Assembly: GCF_000427295.1 (NCBI RefSeq)
Contig: NZ_ATNM01000172.1
Coordinates: 23,432-87,431 of the forward strand
DNA length: 64,000 bases
Reading direction: 5' to 3'
DNA from: Cyclobacterium qasimii M12-11B
GTDB lineage: Bacteria; Bacteroidota; Bacteroidia; Cytophagales; Cyclobacteriaceae
The translations under genes were made by a program, and so were the position numbers. Each line of letters begins with the position of its first letter. Positions within the stretch are counted from its first letter, which is position 1. The notes under the pieces were generated by a model. The model did no database searches. It was not told where the DNA came from and saw only the letters and a list, made by a program, of their open reading frames with translations. Positions 48,851-56,966 of this stretch are shown here, piece by piece.

Positions 48851-48923
48851 GGTGATGTAGCTCAGTTGGTAGAGCATCGGACTGAAAATCCGTGAGTCGG
48901 TGGTTCGAGCCCACTCATCACCA
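48851..48923 (+). tRNA. tRNA-Phe (GAA)
   Basis: 73 nt. The acceptor stem GGTGATG pairs with CATCACC, with discriminator A; there is no encoded CCA. D-arm, CTGAAAA anticodon loop with GAA, and a TTCGAGC T-loop are all standard. Confidence 0.97.
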
Positions 48924-48924
48924 C

Positions 48925-48954
48925 AAGCCCTGGTTTTACCAGGGCTTTTTTTTT
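48925..48954 (+). terminator. Rho-independent terminator after tRNA-Phe
   Basis: AAGCCCTGG and CCAGGGCTT form a 9-bp stem with a 5-base loop, followed by a run of nine T. It directly abuts the tRNA. Confidence 0.93.
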
Positions 48955-49162
48955 GTCCTTTATTTTTAGCAAATGATTTCCGGTATTTTGCATGCTTTGA
49001 TTTTTTCTATTCTTTGAATAGGCAAATTAATAAATAGTCAGGAGGCAAACTATATATTTTATTTTTAAACCGGGATTATAGAAAAGGATTTGTGGTAGAA
49101 TGGCCCTTGCCTATTTCAGGATAAACCACTGTTGCAGTTGGCTTGTTCGTACCGAACAGGTT

Positions 49163-49170
49163 TAATTTTG
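49163..49170 (+). promoter_or_regulatory. Possible -7 element upstream of the ECF sigma gene
   Basis: TAATTTTG fits TAnnTTTG, 75 bp before the start. TTG at 49143-49145 is 17 bp upstream, near the expected -33 site. The 280 bp between the tRNA terminator and this gene shows nothing else. Confidence 0.4.
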
Positions 49171-49245
49171 TGATTAACCCTTATATTCAAAAAAGTTTTT
49201 TACCAAAAGTGTAACCTTTTTGTTTCTCGATCATCATCTTACTAC

Positions 49246-49731
49246 ATGAAGTCCTTTTTTGAATCACAGCTATGGCCCCTAAAGAATAGGCTCTACCGGT
49301 TCGCCATGTTATGGTTGAAGGATAGGGACAAAGCGCAGGATGCGGTTCAAGAAACCATGACCAAAGGATTTTTGCAGCAGCAATACCTTTCTTCTATCGA
49401 GAATCCCACTGGGTGGATGGTGAAGACCTTGAAAAATGAGGCCCTCCAGCAAATCAGGGAAGCAGGAAAGTGGGGGACAATGGATGAAGTTGGGGATAGG
49501 GCTATGGAGGTAGATTCTGAAGTGGATTTTAGTCAAAAGACCAAGATGGTTTTTAGGTTCATCGAAAAATTACCTGAGCGCCAAAAGGAAATTTTCTTCT
49601 TGCGGGAAGTAGAAGGACTTACACACAGGGAAATGGCGGCTTACCTGGACCTAAACGAAGGACAGGTGAAGGTGGAATTGCACCGGGCAAGGAAAAAACT
49701 GAAATCATTTCTGGAAAATTATGGAAAATAA
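49246..49731 (+). CDS. ECF-type sigma-70 factor
   Basis: 161 residues. Region 2 covers about residues 10-75 (RFAMLWLKDRDKAQDAVQETMTKGF) and region 4 about 105-155 (LPERQKEIFFLREVEGLTHREMAAYL with an HTH and HRARKKL), with no long region 3. It directs a small regulon, probably including its own operon. The next gene starts 11 bp before its stop and encodes a membrane protein that is likely the anti-sigma factor. Confidence 0.92.
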   Translation: MKSFFESQLWPLKNRLYRFAMLWLKDRDKAQDAVQETMTKGFLQQQYLSSIENPTGWMVKTLKNEALQQIREAGKWGTMDEVGDRAMEVDSEVDFSQKTKMVFRFIEKLPERQKEIFFLREVEGLTHREMAAYLDLNEGQVKVELHRARKKLKSFLENYGK

Positions 49732-50149
49732 ACACGAGGAATTGTGGGATAAATACTGGAAAGGTGAAACGACACTGGAAGAGGAAAATATGCTTTTCAG
49801 TGAAGTTGAAGCAGATCAGCAAGGTGGAAGCCTTAAGGATTTCTTTTCAGGGATTCAAGCCATCCGTTCAGAGAAGCCAATAGCTGTTCAATTGCCTCTG
49901 CCGAAGCAAAAATATCCTTGGCAAAAACTGGCGGCTGTACTATTGGTATTCCTAACTGTAACTGCCTGCTGGTGGGGGTACAAGGAATATGAGCAACAGC
50001 AACAAGAAATGGCCTACCAGCAAGTGGTGGAGGCAATGGGCAAAATTCAGCTCAACCTTAGAAAAGGCACCAGCCACCTGGAAAGCATGGAAAAGATCAA
50101 GTACCTCAATTCAGGTGTGAATTGGTATGATAACAATAAAAATAATTAG
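49721..50149 (+). CDS. Probable membrane anti-sigma factor
   Basis: 142 residues: an acidic cytosolic N-terminus (KHEELWDKYWKGETTLEEENML) of the kind seen in short anti-sigma proteins, one membrane span near 65-82 (KLAAVLLVFLTVTACWWGY), and a C-terminal periplasmic helix. It overlaps the sigma gene by 11 bp. The role is inferred from position and topology; the zinc anti-sigma motif is absent. Confidence 0.7.
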   Translation: MENKHEELWDKYWKGETTLEEENMLFSEVEADQQGGSLKDFFSGIQAIRSEKPIAVQLPLPKQKYPWQKLAAVLLVFLTVTACWWGYKEYEQQQQEMAYQQVVEAMGKIQLNLRKGTSHLESMEKIKYLNSGVNWYDNNKNN

Positions 50150-50151
50150 CG

Positions 50152-50682
50152 ATGAAAAAGATATTATTGCTGGCACTGTGCTTATTGCCATGGCTGGCAC
50201 AGGCTCAAACGGAAGTCATAGAAAAGTTTTATGAGAAATACAGGCAGGACGAGCGCTTTTCGAGGGTATACATCAGCCCAAAGCTGATGCAAATGGCAGG
50301 AGGATTCCTGAGTTCAAATGCGGACGAGAAGGATGAGGATGCCGAAAATCTGATGGAGCTGATTACCAAAGTTAAAGGCATTAGAATCCTTTCTGCTGAA
50401 AAAATTGGCGGTTTGGCCTTGTTCAGTGAGGCCATGGGAGACCTGAAAAAGGGCTTGTACGAGGAGCTTATGGATGTGCGGGACAAAGAAAGCTCACTGA
50501 AATTTATGGTCAGGGAAGAAGGAGGCAGGATCAAAGAACTGCTTATGGTATCGGGATCTACCAGCGAATTTACCTTTATGAGTATGCAGGGAGATTTCAC
50601 CTATCAAGACCTCAACATGCTTTCCGAAAATACCAATTTGCCTGGAATGGAAGAGTATGGACGAGCCAAAAAAAATAAATAA
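50152..50682 (+). CDS. DUF4252 secreted protein, first copy
   Basis: 176 residues with a signal peptide cleaved near AQAQT. The mature protein starts VIEKFYEKYRQDERFSRVYISPKLMQMAGG, the DUF4252 hallmark, with a beta-rich end (LKFMVREEGGRIKELLMVSG). It has no known function. It follows the anti-sigma gene by 2 bp in a likely operon. Confidence 0.85.
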   Translation: MKKILLLALCLLPWLAQAQTEVIEKFYEKYRQDERFSRVYISPKLMQMAGGFLSSNADEKDEDAENLMELITKVKGIRILSAEKIGGLALFSEAMGDLKKGLYEELMDVRDKESSLKFMVREEGGRIKELLMVSGSTSEFTFMSMQGDFTYQDLNMLSENTNLPGMEEYGRAKKNK

Positions 50683-50707
50683 CCAATTAGTATTAAAAAA
50701 TTTCACC

Positions 50708-51196
50708 ATGAAAAATTCAATTATTGTAATCGCCTTAACGCTCTTTTTTAGCCTTCCCTCAGCACTACATGCCCAAAGCAAAAGTGTGGATCAGTTGTAC
50801 CAACAATACAAAGGGCAGGAAAACTTCTTTCATTTAGACCTGGCGGGAAATTTCCTTGACTTTGCCAAAGGATGGAACCTTGAAATCGAGGAAGCCAATC
50901 TGGATGCCATTACTGAAAGCATAGAAAGAGTTAAATTTTTCAAATTACCGGTAAACGGTTCACGTGCAAAAGCAGATTTTCACAAGCTAAGCAAAGGGCT
51001 GGGAAAAGAAAGATATGAGCTGATGATGGATGCAAGTGAAAAGGACAGTGGACTAGCTATTTACACCAAGGGTGGCAAGGAAGTAGAGGGACTGGTGCTG
51101 ATGATCAGATCAGACAATGACAACGAGTTTATGGTGATTGAGCTGGAAGGGCGCTTTGACCAGAAAACTTTGGCAACGATAGGAAAAGGGATCTGA
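50708..51196 (+). CDS. DUF4252 secreted protein, second copy
   Basis: 162 residues from ATG 50708, chosen because it gives a signal peptide (MKNSIIVIALTLFFSLPSALHAQ); an upstream in-frame ATG at 50657 overlaps the previous gene and lacks this. The mature part has SVDQLYQQYKGQENFFHLDLAG and the family core, and is a divergent paralogue of the preceding gene. Pairs of DUF4252 genes behind an ECF sigma factor are usual in Bacteroidota. Confidence 0.85.
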   Translation: MKNSIIVIALTLFFSLPSALHAQSKSVDQLYQQYKGQENFFHLDLAGNFLDFAKGWNLEIEEANLDAITESIERVKFFKLPVNGSRAKADFHKLSKGLGKERYELMMDASEKDSGLAIYTKGGKEVEGLVLMIRSDNDNEFMVIELEGRFDQKTLATIGKGI

Positions 51197-51384
51197 TTTC
51201 CCTATTCCTATCGTCAATCCATAAAAAGTTGAGCTAGTTGGATTTAAGCCAATTAGGCGCTTTATTACCTGATGATCTTATCTAAGTTTTATTGGATCTA
51301 TTTATTATTATAAAAATAATTAAATACCAGCGGTTTTGGCATAGTTTTTTCTTGAATAGTAATTGAATATTTAAACCAACTACT

Positions 51385-52013
51385 ATGATGATGAAAACAA
51401 TTAATTATTTTCTTTTATTGGAGCAGTATCCTTGGCAGTTGCCTGCGGACCTGGAGCCAATAATTCTGAGAGCGATGCAACTGATAGCCTTGAAATGTCA
51501 GACCACCAAATGTCAGACAATCAAATGGGCAATATGGCAGTTGAAAATGAGATGACTGAGATGTCCGCCACAGCTTTACTTTCTGCGGCAAGTGGAAGCA
51601 ATGTCACAGGTACTGCGACCTTTACCCAGGAAGCCGACGGAAAGGTTAGGCTGGAATTGACTGTAGAAAATTTGACAGCAGGAGAGCATGCCATTCACCT
51701 TCATGAAAATGGAGACTGTAGTGCAGCAGATGCTACTTCTGCAGGCGGCCATTGGAACCCATCGGGAGATGACCATGGAAAAAGAGGTGAAAATGATTAC
51801 CATGCGGGCGATATAGACAATTTGACTGTAGGCGAAGATGGTAAAGGAAACCTTGAAATGGTAGTTGAAGGATGGTCTATCGGTGATGGGCAAGATTCTG
51901 ATATCCTTAATAAAGCGATTATCATTCATGCTGATGCCGACGATTTTACTTCTCAACCTTCCGGTGCAGCCGGTTCGAGAGTGGCCTGTGGAGTGATACA
52001 GGAAGCAGGTTAA
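51385..52013 (+). CDS. sodC: Cu/Zn superoxide dismutase lipoprotein, single-base frameshift near 51420
   Basis: The ATG at 51385 is out of frame with the SOD domain, but adding one G to GG at 51420-51421 gives LLLGAVSLAVACGPGANNS, a lipoprotein signal, and exactly 210 codons. The SOD domain has all ligands: HLHENG (Cu), GGHWNP (bridging), DDHG, DYHAGD (Zn) and IIIHADADD (Cu), with the cysteine pair DCS/VACG. Between lipobox and domain is a Met/His/Asp-rich linker (EMSDHQMSDNQMGNM) that could bind copper. It removes superoxide outside the cytoplasm. Confidence 0.92.
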
Positions 52014-52090
52014 TCAATAGCTACAAGAAGAAAAAATACTGAGATTGTACACGAGGTGTATAAATTGAAAGTAAAATAATTACTGCATTT

Positions 52091-52123
52091 AAAGCCCAAT
52101 GGTGTTATCCATTGGGCTTTTTT
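52091..52123 (+). terminator. Rho-independent terminator after SOD
   Basis: AAAGCCCAATGG (52091-52102) pairs with CCATTGGGCTTT (52109-52120), a 12-bp stem followed by six T. Confidence 0.93.
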
Positions 52124-52488
52124 ATGAAATGGGCTTGAACTCAGGTTAATAGTTTTGAATAATAGCAGTAATGGTTTTAATTAAGGTACCTTTGTCACCT
52201 TATTATTGATTTGAAGTTATTAATTATCCCTTCGCACTAATTCAGCGAATTGCTGATGCTTATTTTTTTTAACTCTGATTGTGCAATAGCAACGAAGTGG
52301 TTGGTCTTGAAGTGATTCCATCACCTAATAGAAAGGCCATTGCTTATTTCGAGTTTAGTCTTTATTTCAATTGTTTAAACTCCGTAGCCAACTTAATGCC
52401 TGGGTGCTGGAAATTACCTTTTATAAGTAATTCTAATCTTGCGTTTTGCACCTGTCATTACCTTGCAATGCGCCGCAACGCAAAAAAT
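52124..52488. other. Intergenic/upstream region of the dehydrogenase-like gene
   Basis: 365 bp after the SOD terminator. A frame is open from about 52279 but has poor composition until the chosen ATG at 52489. No promoter or repeat is clear. Confidence 0.5.
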
Positions 52489-53643
52489 ATGGCTTTATTA
52501 AAAATGGGAGTAATTGGTACTTCTAAAAAAGAAGATGAAAGACGTGTACCTATACATCCTGCACATTTAAAAAGGATTCCAGAAACTATTCGCAAGCAAC
52601 TAATTTTTGAAAAAGGCTATGGCCTTCCTTTCAATGTAGCCGACGAAGAGATCAGTGAGCTGACCGGAGGAATCGCAAGTCGAAGTGAAATCCTGACGGA
52701 TATTGGGGCGGCCATCATTGCCAAACCCATCCTTTCTGATCTGGAAGAACTTAAGGAGGGAGGCTTGCTTTGGGGCTATCCTCATTGCGCCCAGCAAAGT
52801 CCCATTACCCAAATAGCAATAGACAAGAAATTGACCTTGATTGCTTTTGAGGACATGTATGTATGGAGTCCGAGCGGACAAATAGGGAGGCATACCTTTT
52901 ATAAAAACAACGAAATGGCCGGCTATTGTGCTGTTATTCATGCCCTTCAATTAAAAGGGATAGATGGGCATTATGGAAATCAAAGAAAAGTTATCATCTT
53001 TAGTTTTGGAGCCGTAAGCAGAGGGGCAATTTATGCCCTAAAAGCACATGGATTTAGGGACATTACCATCTGCATACAGCGACCAGATCACGAAGTTAGA
53101 GAAGAAGTGTTGGACGTACATTATGCAAGACTAAGGAAGGGGAATGAAAATGAACCCAGGCTGATGGTAGTAGAACACGATGGCACAGAAAGGCCTTTAT
53201 TGGAATTAATCAATGAATCCGAGATCATCATTAATGGAACTTATCAGGATACAGATGATCCCATCAATTATGTGTTGGAAGAGGAGAAATCTATGTTAAA
53301 GCCAGGTTCGCTGTTTATCGATGTGAGCTGTGATGAAGGAATGGGCTTTTATTTTGCCAAACCGACCACTTTTAAAAACCCATTGATTGCCATTGATACC
53401 ATTGATTATTATGGCGTAGACCATACGCCAAGTTATTTTTGGGAAAGTGCTTCAAGATCAATTTCTGCGGCAATGATTGTACATTTGCCCGTTGTGATCT
53501 CGGGACGGAAAAGTTGGAAGGAAAGCCAGACAATTACAAATGCGATAAACATAGACAATGGCGTCATCGTAAAAGACACTATCCTAAGGTTCCAGAACCG
53601 CAATGCAAACTATCCACATCCCATTAATCCGGTACTTAACTAA
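52489..53643 (+). CDS. Alanine dehydrogenase/PNT-family enzyme, N5-(carboxyethyl)ornithine synthase-like
   Basis: 384 residues from the ATG at 52489, chosen because MALLKMGVIGTSKKEDERRVP is the family N-terminus; ATG at 52468 is an alternative. The N-terminal domain resembles AlaDH/PNT (KKEDERRVPIHPAHL and FEKGYGLPF); the second domain has a Rossmann-like SFGAVSRGAIYALKAHG. CEO synthase makes N5-carboxyethyl-ornithine from pyruvate and ornithine with NADPH. The exact substrate is uncertain. It stands alone. Confidence 0.75.
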   Translation: MALLKMGVIGTSKKEDERRVPIHPAHLKRIPETIRKQLIFEKGYGLPFNVADEEISELTGGIASRSEILTDIGAAIIAKPILSDLEELKEGGLLWGYPHCAQQSPITQIAIDKKLTLIAFEDMYVWSPSGQIGRHTFYKNNEMAGYCAVIHALQLKGIDGHYGNQRKVIIFSFGAVSRGAIYALKAHGFRDITICIQRPDHEVREEVLDVHYARLRKGNENEPRLMVVEHDGTERPLLELINESEIIINGTYQDTDDPINYVLEEEKSMLKPGSLFIDVSCDEGMGFYFAKPTTFKNPLIAIDTIDYYGVDHTPSYFWESASRSISAAMIVHLPVVISGRKSWKESQTITNAINIDNGVIVKDTILRFQNRNANYPHPINPVLN

Positions 53644-53724
53644 TCCGGTGTGGGGGAAGGTTTAATTTTATATATAAGAATTAGTAATGGATTATTTCAG
53701 GGTATTCCAAGCACAAAGTAAAAT

Positions 53725-54792
53725 ATGACTGCAGCAATAAAAATAAACAAACCGGAACCGATTGCTTCCGCGAAACCAAATGCCGTCTTTGATGGCACCA
53801 CCGACATAAAGCTTGCCATCGAAGCATTAGAGGCAGGTAAGCAGGTGTTGATTACAGCCTTTTATAGCAATGGTTTGTTGCTATTGAAGGAATTGAAAGA
53901 ACAGCTACAAAACAAACTTCCTAACACGACTTTCAAGGAGCAGCGTGAATTCCGGGCAGCCTATCGTAAGCTTTCCAATCTTGTGTTGATTGAAATTGCA
54001 GGCAACAAATTGGCACTTAAAAAGGCCCCTTTTATTGGCTGGTTGGAAGAATTGTATCCAGACAATAGCGATTTCTTATTGACTTTCCCTCAAGTGCAGG
54101 GGTTAAACAGTTCCTGGGAATGGTATAAAAATGGGATGACTATTCCTGTGCTAAGAAATAAATTACATCCCTACTATGGCACTTATTTCCCTACTCGATT
54201 TGATCATTTGTCGGTGTTTGACCAGTGGCTTAAGCGATACGAAGGCCCTAAAAAAACGGCCATAGATGTAGGGATTGGGAGCGGTGTGCTTTCCATGCAA
54301 ATGGTGCAGCATGGCTTTCAGAAAGTCTTTGGAACAGACACCAATCCAAATGCGATTGTTGGCTTAAAAGCCTTTATGGGGGATACCAAGTTGTCTCGTA
54401 AGATTGAGTTAGATTATGGAAACCTATTTGGGAAATGGGATAAGCAAACCGAGCTGATTGTTTTTAATCCTCCATGGTTACCCGCATCCTATGCTCCAGA
54501 AAGCCTGGATGCAGGCATCTATTACGATAAAAAGCTGTTTCCAGCGTTCTTTGCTGAGGTCAAGAAAAGGCTTTTGCCAGATGGTAAACTCGTGCTCTTG
54601 TTCTCCAACCTGGGCCAAATTACAGAAGCTACGAAAGAACATCCCATAGAAAAAGAACTGGCTGAAGGCGGACGTTTTAAATTGGAAAGATGCTTTAAGA
54701 AATCAGTGAAAGCTGCCTCAAAGAAAACCAAGCGTGACCAGAACTGGCGTGCCGAAGAAGTGGTAGAACTTTGGGAGCTAACGCACAAATAA
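53725..54792 (+). CDS. HemK/N5-glutamine methyltransferase-like SAM enzyme with extra N-terminal domain
   Basis: 355 residues. About 130 N-terminal residues of unknown fold precede a class I methyltransferase with motif I AIDVGIGSGVLSMQM and motif IV VFNPPWLP, the (N/D)PPY-type motif of N-methyltransferases acting on amino groups (HemK, RsmC, TrmN). C-terminal residues are rich in lysine. The target (protein, rRNA or DNA) is not known. It is convergent with the FG-GAP gene with only 4 bp between stops. Confidence 0.8.
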   Translation: MTAAIKINKPEPIASAKPNAVFDGTTDIKLAIEALEAGKQVLITAFYSNGLLLLKELKEQLQNKLPNTTFKEQREFRAAYRKLSNLVLIEIAGNKLALKKAPFIGWLEELYPDNSDFLLTFPQVQGLNSSWEWYKNGMTIPVLRNKLHPYYGTYFPTRFDHLSVFDQWLKRYEGPKKTAIDVGIGSGVLSMQMVQHGFQKVFGTDTNPNAIVGLKAFMGDTKLSRKIELDYGNLFGKWDKQTELIVFNPPWLPASYAPESLDAGIYYDKKLFPAFFAEVKKRLLPDGKLVLLFSNLGQITEATKEHPIEKELAEGGRFKLERCFKKSVKAASKKTKRDQNWRAEEVVELWELTHK

Positions 54793-54796
54793 AACT

Positions 54797-56106
54797 TTAT
54801 TGAGGCCTGAGAAAAAGGGTGTAGAGCGTTCCGGTGCCTCCGGCTCCTCCACCAAAATTGATGGCTATAGAACCATCGCCTTTTAAATCACCTACATAAG
54901 AAATGGAACGGGAGAAGCGGCCCTCTGCAGTCAGCTGCAGGTCAAAGCCTCCTTCTGTATTGTTAATTCTGGTAAATGATTTTACCGTTTTATCCTGATT
55001 CAGGTAGAGTAGGTAGCCCCAACCTTCGTATTGTTGGTTGGCGCCTGTTATCAGATCGCTGATTCCATCCCCATCAATATCCCCAACGGCACAGAGTGCG
55101 TGTCCAAAATTGGCACCACTGGTTCCGTTGGGGTTTATTCCTGTCGTCAATAAGTCTGTAAAACCCCCAATTCCCTCGGTGATCTTGACTTTGGAAAGGA
55201 CCTCATGTGTGGAATTGTCCAAAGACAGTATCCAAACTGCCCCTTTTCCTCCATCCGACATAAAAGCACCTACGGCCAATTCATTGGTTCCATCCTTATC
55301 GATGTCCCCCAAAAGTGCGACTTCTCTGCCACCAAATTGATCTCCATCCTCAAGTCCTTCACCAAAGCCACCTTGAGTAGTGCTAATCGTTACCTTTTTG
55401 CCATATTCTACTTCCGAGCTTGCATTTAAAACAAAATGTCAATGGCTCCTCGTTGTTCACCCCCATCATCAGAACCGGGATTACAAGCTACCAAATCTAT
55501 GCGGCCATCAAGGTTGATATCGCCTATAGCAGAAAGTCCATTGGCAATGATGTTGCGGTTTTTTACATAGTCTTTGACTGTTCCATCCGCATTGAGATGG
55601 ATAATGTACAAGGAATTATTGGGAGGCACAGGAGAGGCTACTGCAATGTCTGGTATGCCATCCCCATTATAATCACCAACCCCTGCCACGCCATAGCCGA
55701 AGAAATTTCCGGCGTTTAAATTTTCCGTAAAGTTTCCTTCCAACATGGAGATCTTTTGATTGGATTGGACTGATCCATCCTTGTTCATAAATAAAATATA
55801 GACGGCTCCTGCATCCACAGCGCCATCGTCATCCGAGCGGGCGCCCACCACATAATCTATGGTGCCATCTCCGTTCACATCGCCTATTTTATCATGATCC
55901 CGGCCAAATCTGTCTCCTCCTTCTAATCCGGCATAAAAGCCTGCAGAACCTTCGTTTATCGTAATAAATCCTTCCGCCTGGTAGGGGTAATTTGCGCTGG
56001 GAGGATCAGTGTCAGATGTATTATTGCAGCTAGGGAGCAGTGTGGCAAGCGTGAAAAATGTCAATAAAAGGCAAAGCTTGGTAAAAACAATTGTTTGGAA
56101 ATTCAT
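54797..56106 (-). CDS. FG-GAP repeat lipoprotein, single-base frameshift at 55428-55431
   Basis: Frames 55426-56106 and 54797-55312 join with one base added to the A4 run 55428-55431 (ILFLNASSEVEY across the break) for exactly 437 codons. Lipobox LLPSC with C27. Six FG-GAP/integrin-alpha-like repeats follow, each with a Ca-binding DxNxDGxxD-type loop (GDVNGDGTIDYVVGA, GDYNGDGIPDIAVAS, GDIDKDGTNELAVGA, GDIDGDGISDLITGA), making a probable seven-bladed propeller with the ends. Surface adhesion or scaffold role inferred. Confidence 0.88.
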
Positions 56107-56404
56107 ACGGTGGGTGATGTGATTTCAAATTAGACCTCGTCTGAGGAGAAAAGTTTAATCAGGAGGTTTTTTTTGGCTAATTTGGGTAATGGGCACAGCC
56201 AAAATAGCCATTGCGATTACTGCTAATGAAATTGATAGAGGCATTACCAGTAAAGGGCTAAAAAGAAGAGCATTTGCAAGTTTTGAATCGTTTTTTCAGT
56301 TAAGTTTATCTTCTTCGAAAACGATAGATCCAAGGTGCGGCATAGGGAAGAATTGAGTTCATCTATGAACAGAGTAATGTTAAGCAATACAAAAGACATG
56401 TAGT
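56107..56404. other. Intergenic region with a possible small minus-strand membrane peptide
   Basis: 298 bp. On the minus strand ATG at 56242-56244 opens a 29-codon frame to a stop at 56155-56157, reading a hydrophobic MPLSISLAVIAMAILAV. The same frame continues upstream without ATG for 17 further codons, and an extra base in an A6 run would join it to a longer frame. It could be a frameshifted small membrane protein or chance. Confidence 0.4.
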
Positions 56405-56764
56405 ATGGAACATAAAATCAAGTCAATCCGGCCATTTATCGGCGCCAAAGATTATGGGCTGTCCCGTCAGTTTTATACCGATCTGGGCTTTACCGAAATC
56501 GTCCTTTCCAGCAAGATGTCCTACTTCAAATCCGGCGCATTTGGCTTCTACCTGCAGGATGCCTATGTCAAAGACTGGGTAGACAATACCATGGTCTTTA
56601 TGGAAGTGGAGGACCTGGACAAACAGTTGGAAAAAATAAAAGCCCTCTCCCAAAAATACAAAGGCGTCCGCCTATCCGAAATCGTCTATAACGATTGGGG
56701 AAATGAATTTTTTTTACATGACCCTTCGGGGATCTTATGGCATATTGGGGAGTTTTTGGGGTAG
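56405..56764 (+). CDS. VOC-superfamily (glyoxalase/bleomycin-resistance fold) protein
   Basis: 119 residues, one VOC domain: IRPFIGAKDYGLSRQFYTDLGFTEI (first beta-alpha-beta-beta-beta), then FLHDPSGILWHIGEF with the terminal Glu/His-type metal position. No other enzyme signature. Cytosolic, function unknown. The codon use is somewhat richer in G+C than that of its downstream neighbour. Confidence 0.85.
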   Translation: MEHKIKSIRPFIGAKDYGLSRQFYTDLGFTEIVLSSKMSYFKSGAFGFYLQDAYVKDWVDNTMVFMEVEDLDKQLEKIKALSQKYKGVRLSEIVYNDWGNEFFLHDPSGILWHIGEFLG

Positions 56765-56966
56765 GGAGATCAGAAAAGGCTGGATGTGGATTAAGGGTTC
56801 AAGAATTTAAGCTTTAAAAAATAAACGTTCATTCAATTGATCTTGAAAATTTCAATTGAATCAAATTAATTTAAATCCTCTGAATTAATAATCATTTTTT
56901 GAGTAGAAAGAATAGTAAAGATAAGGCAAAGGCCTATATTCAAAATAAAATAGATTTTTAGACTTT

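Noticed and set aside
48698..48895. 65-codon plus-strand frame ending in the tRNA
   Set aside because: It covers the promoter and tRNA-Phe; the DVAQLVEHRTENP ending is the familiar mistranslation of a tRNA gene.
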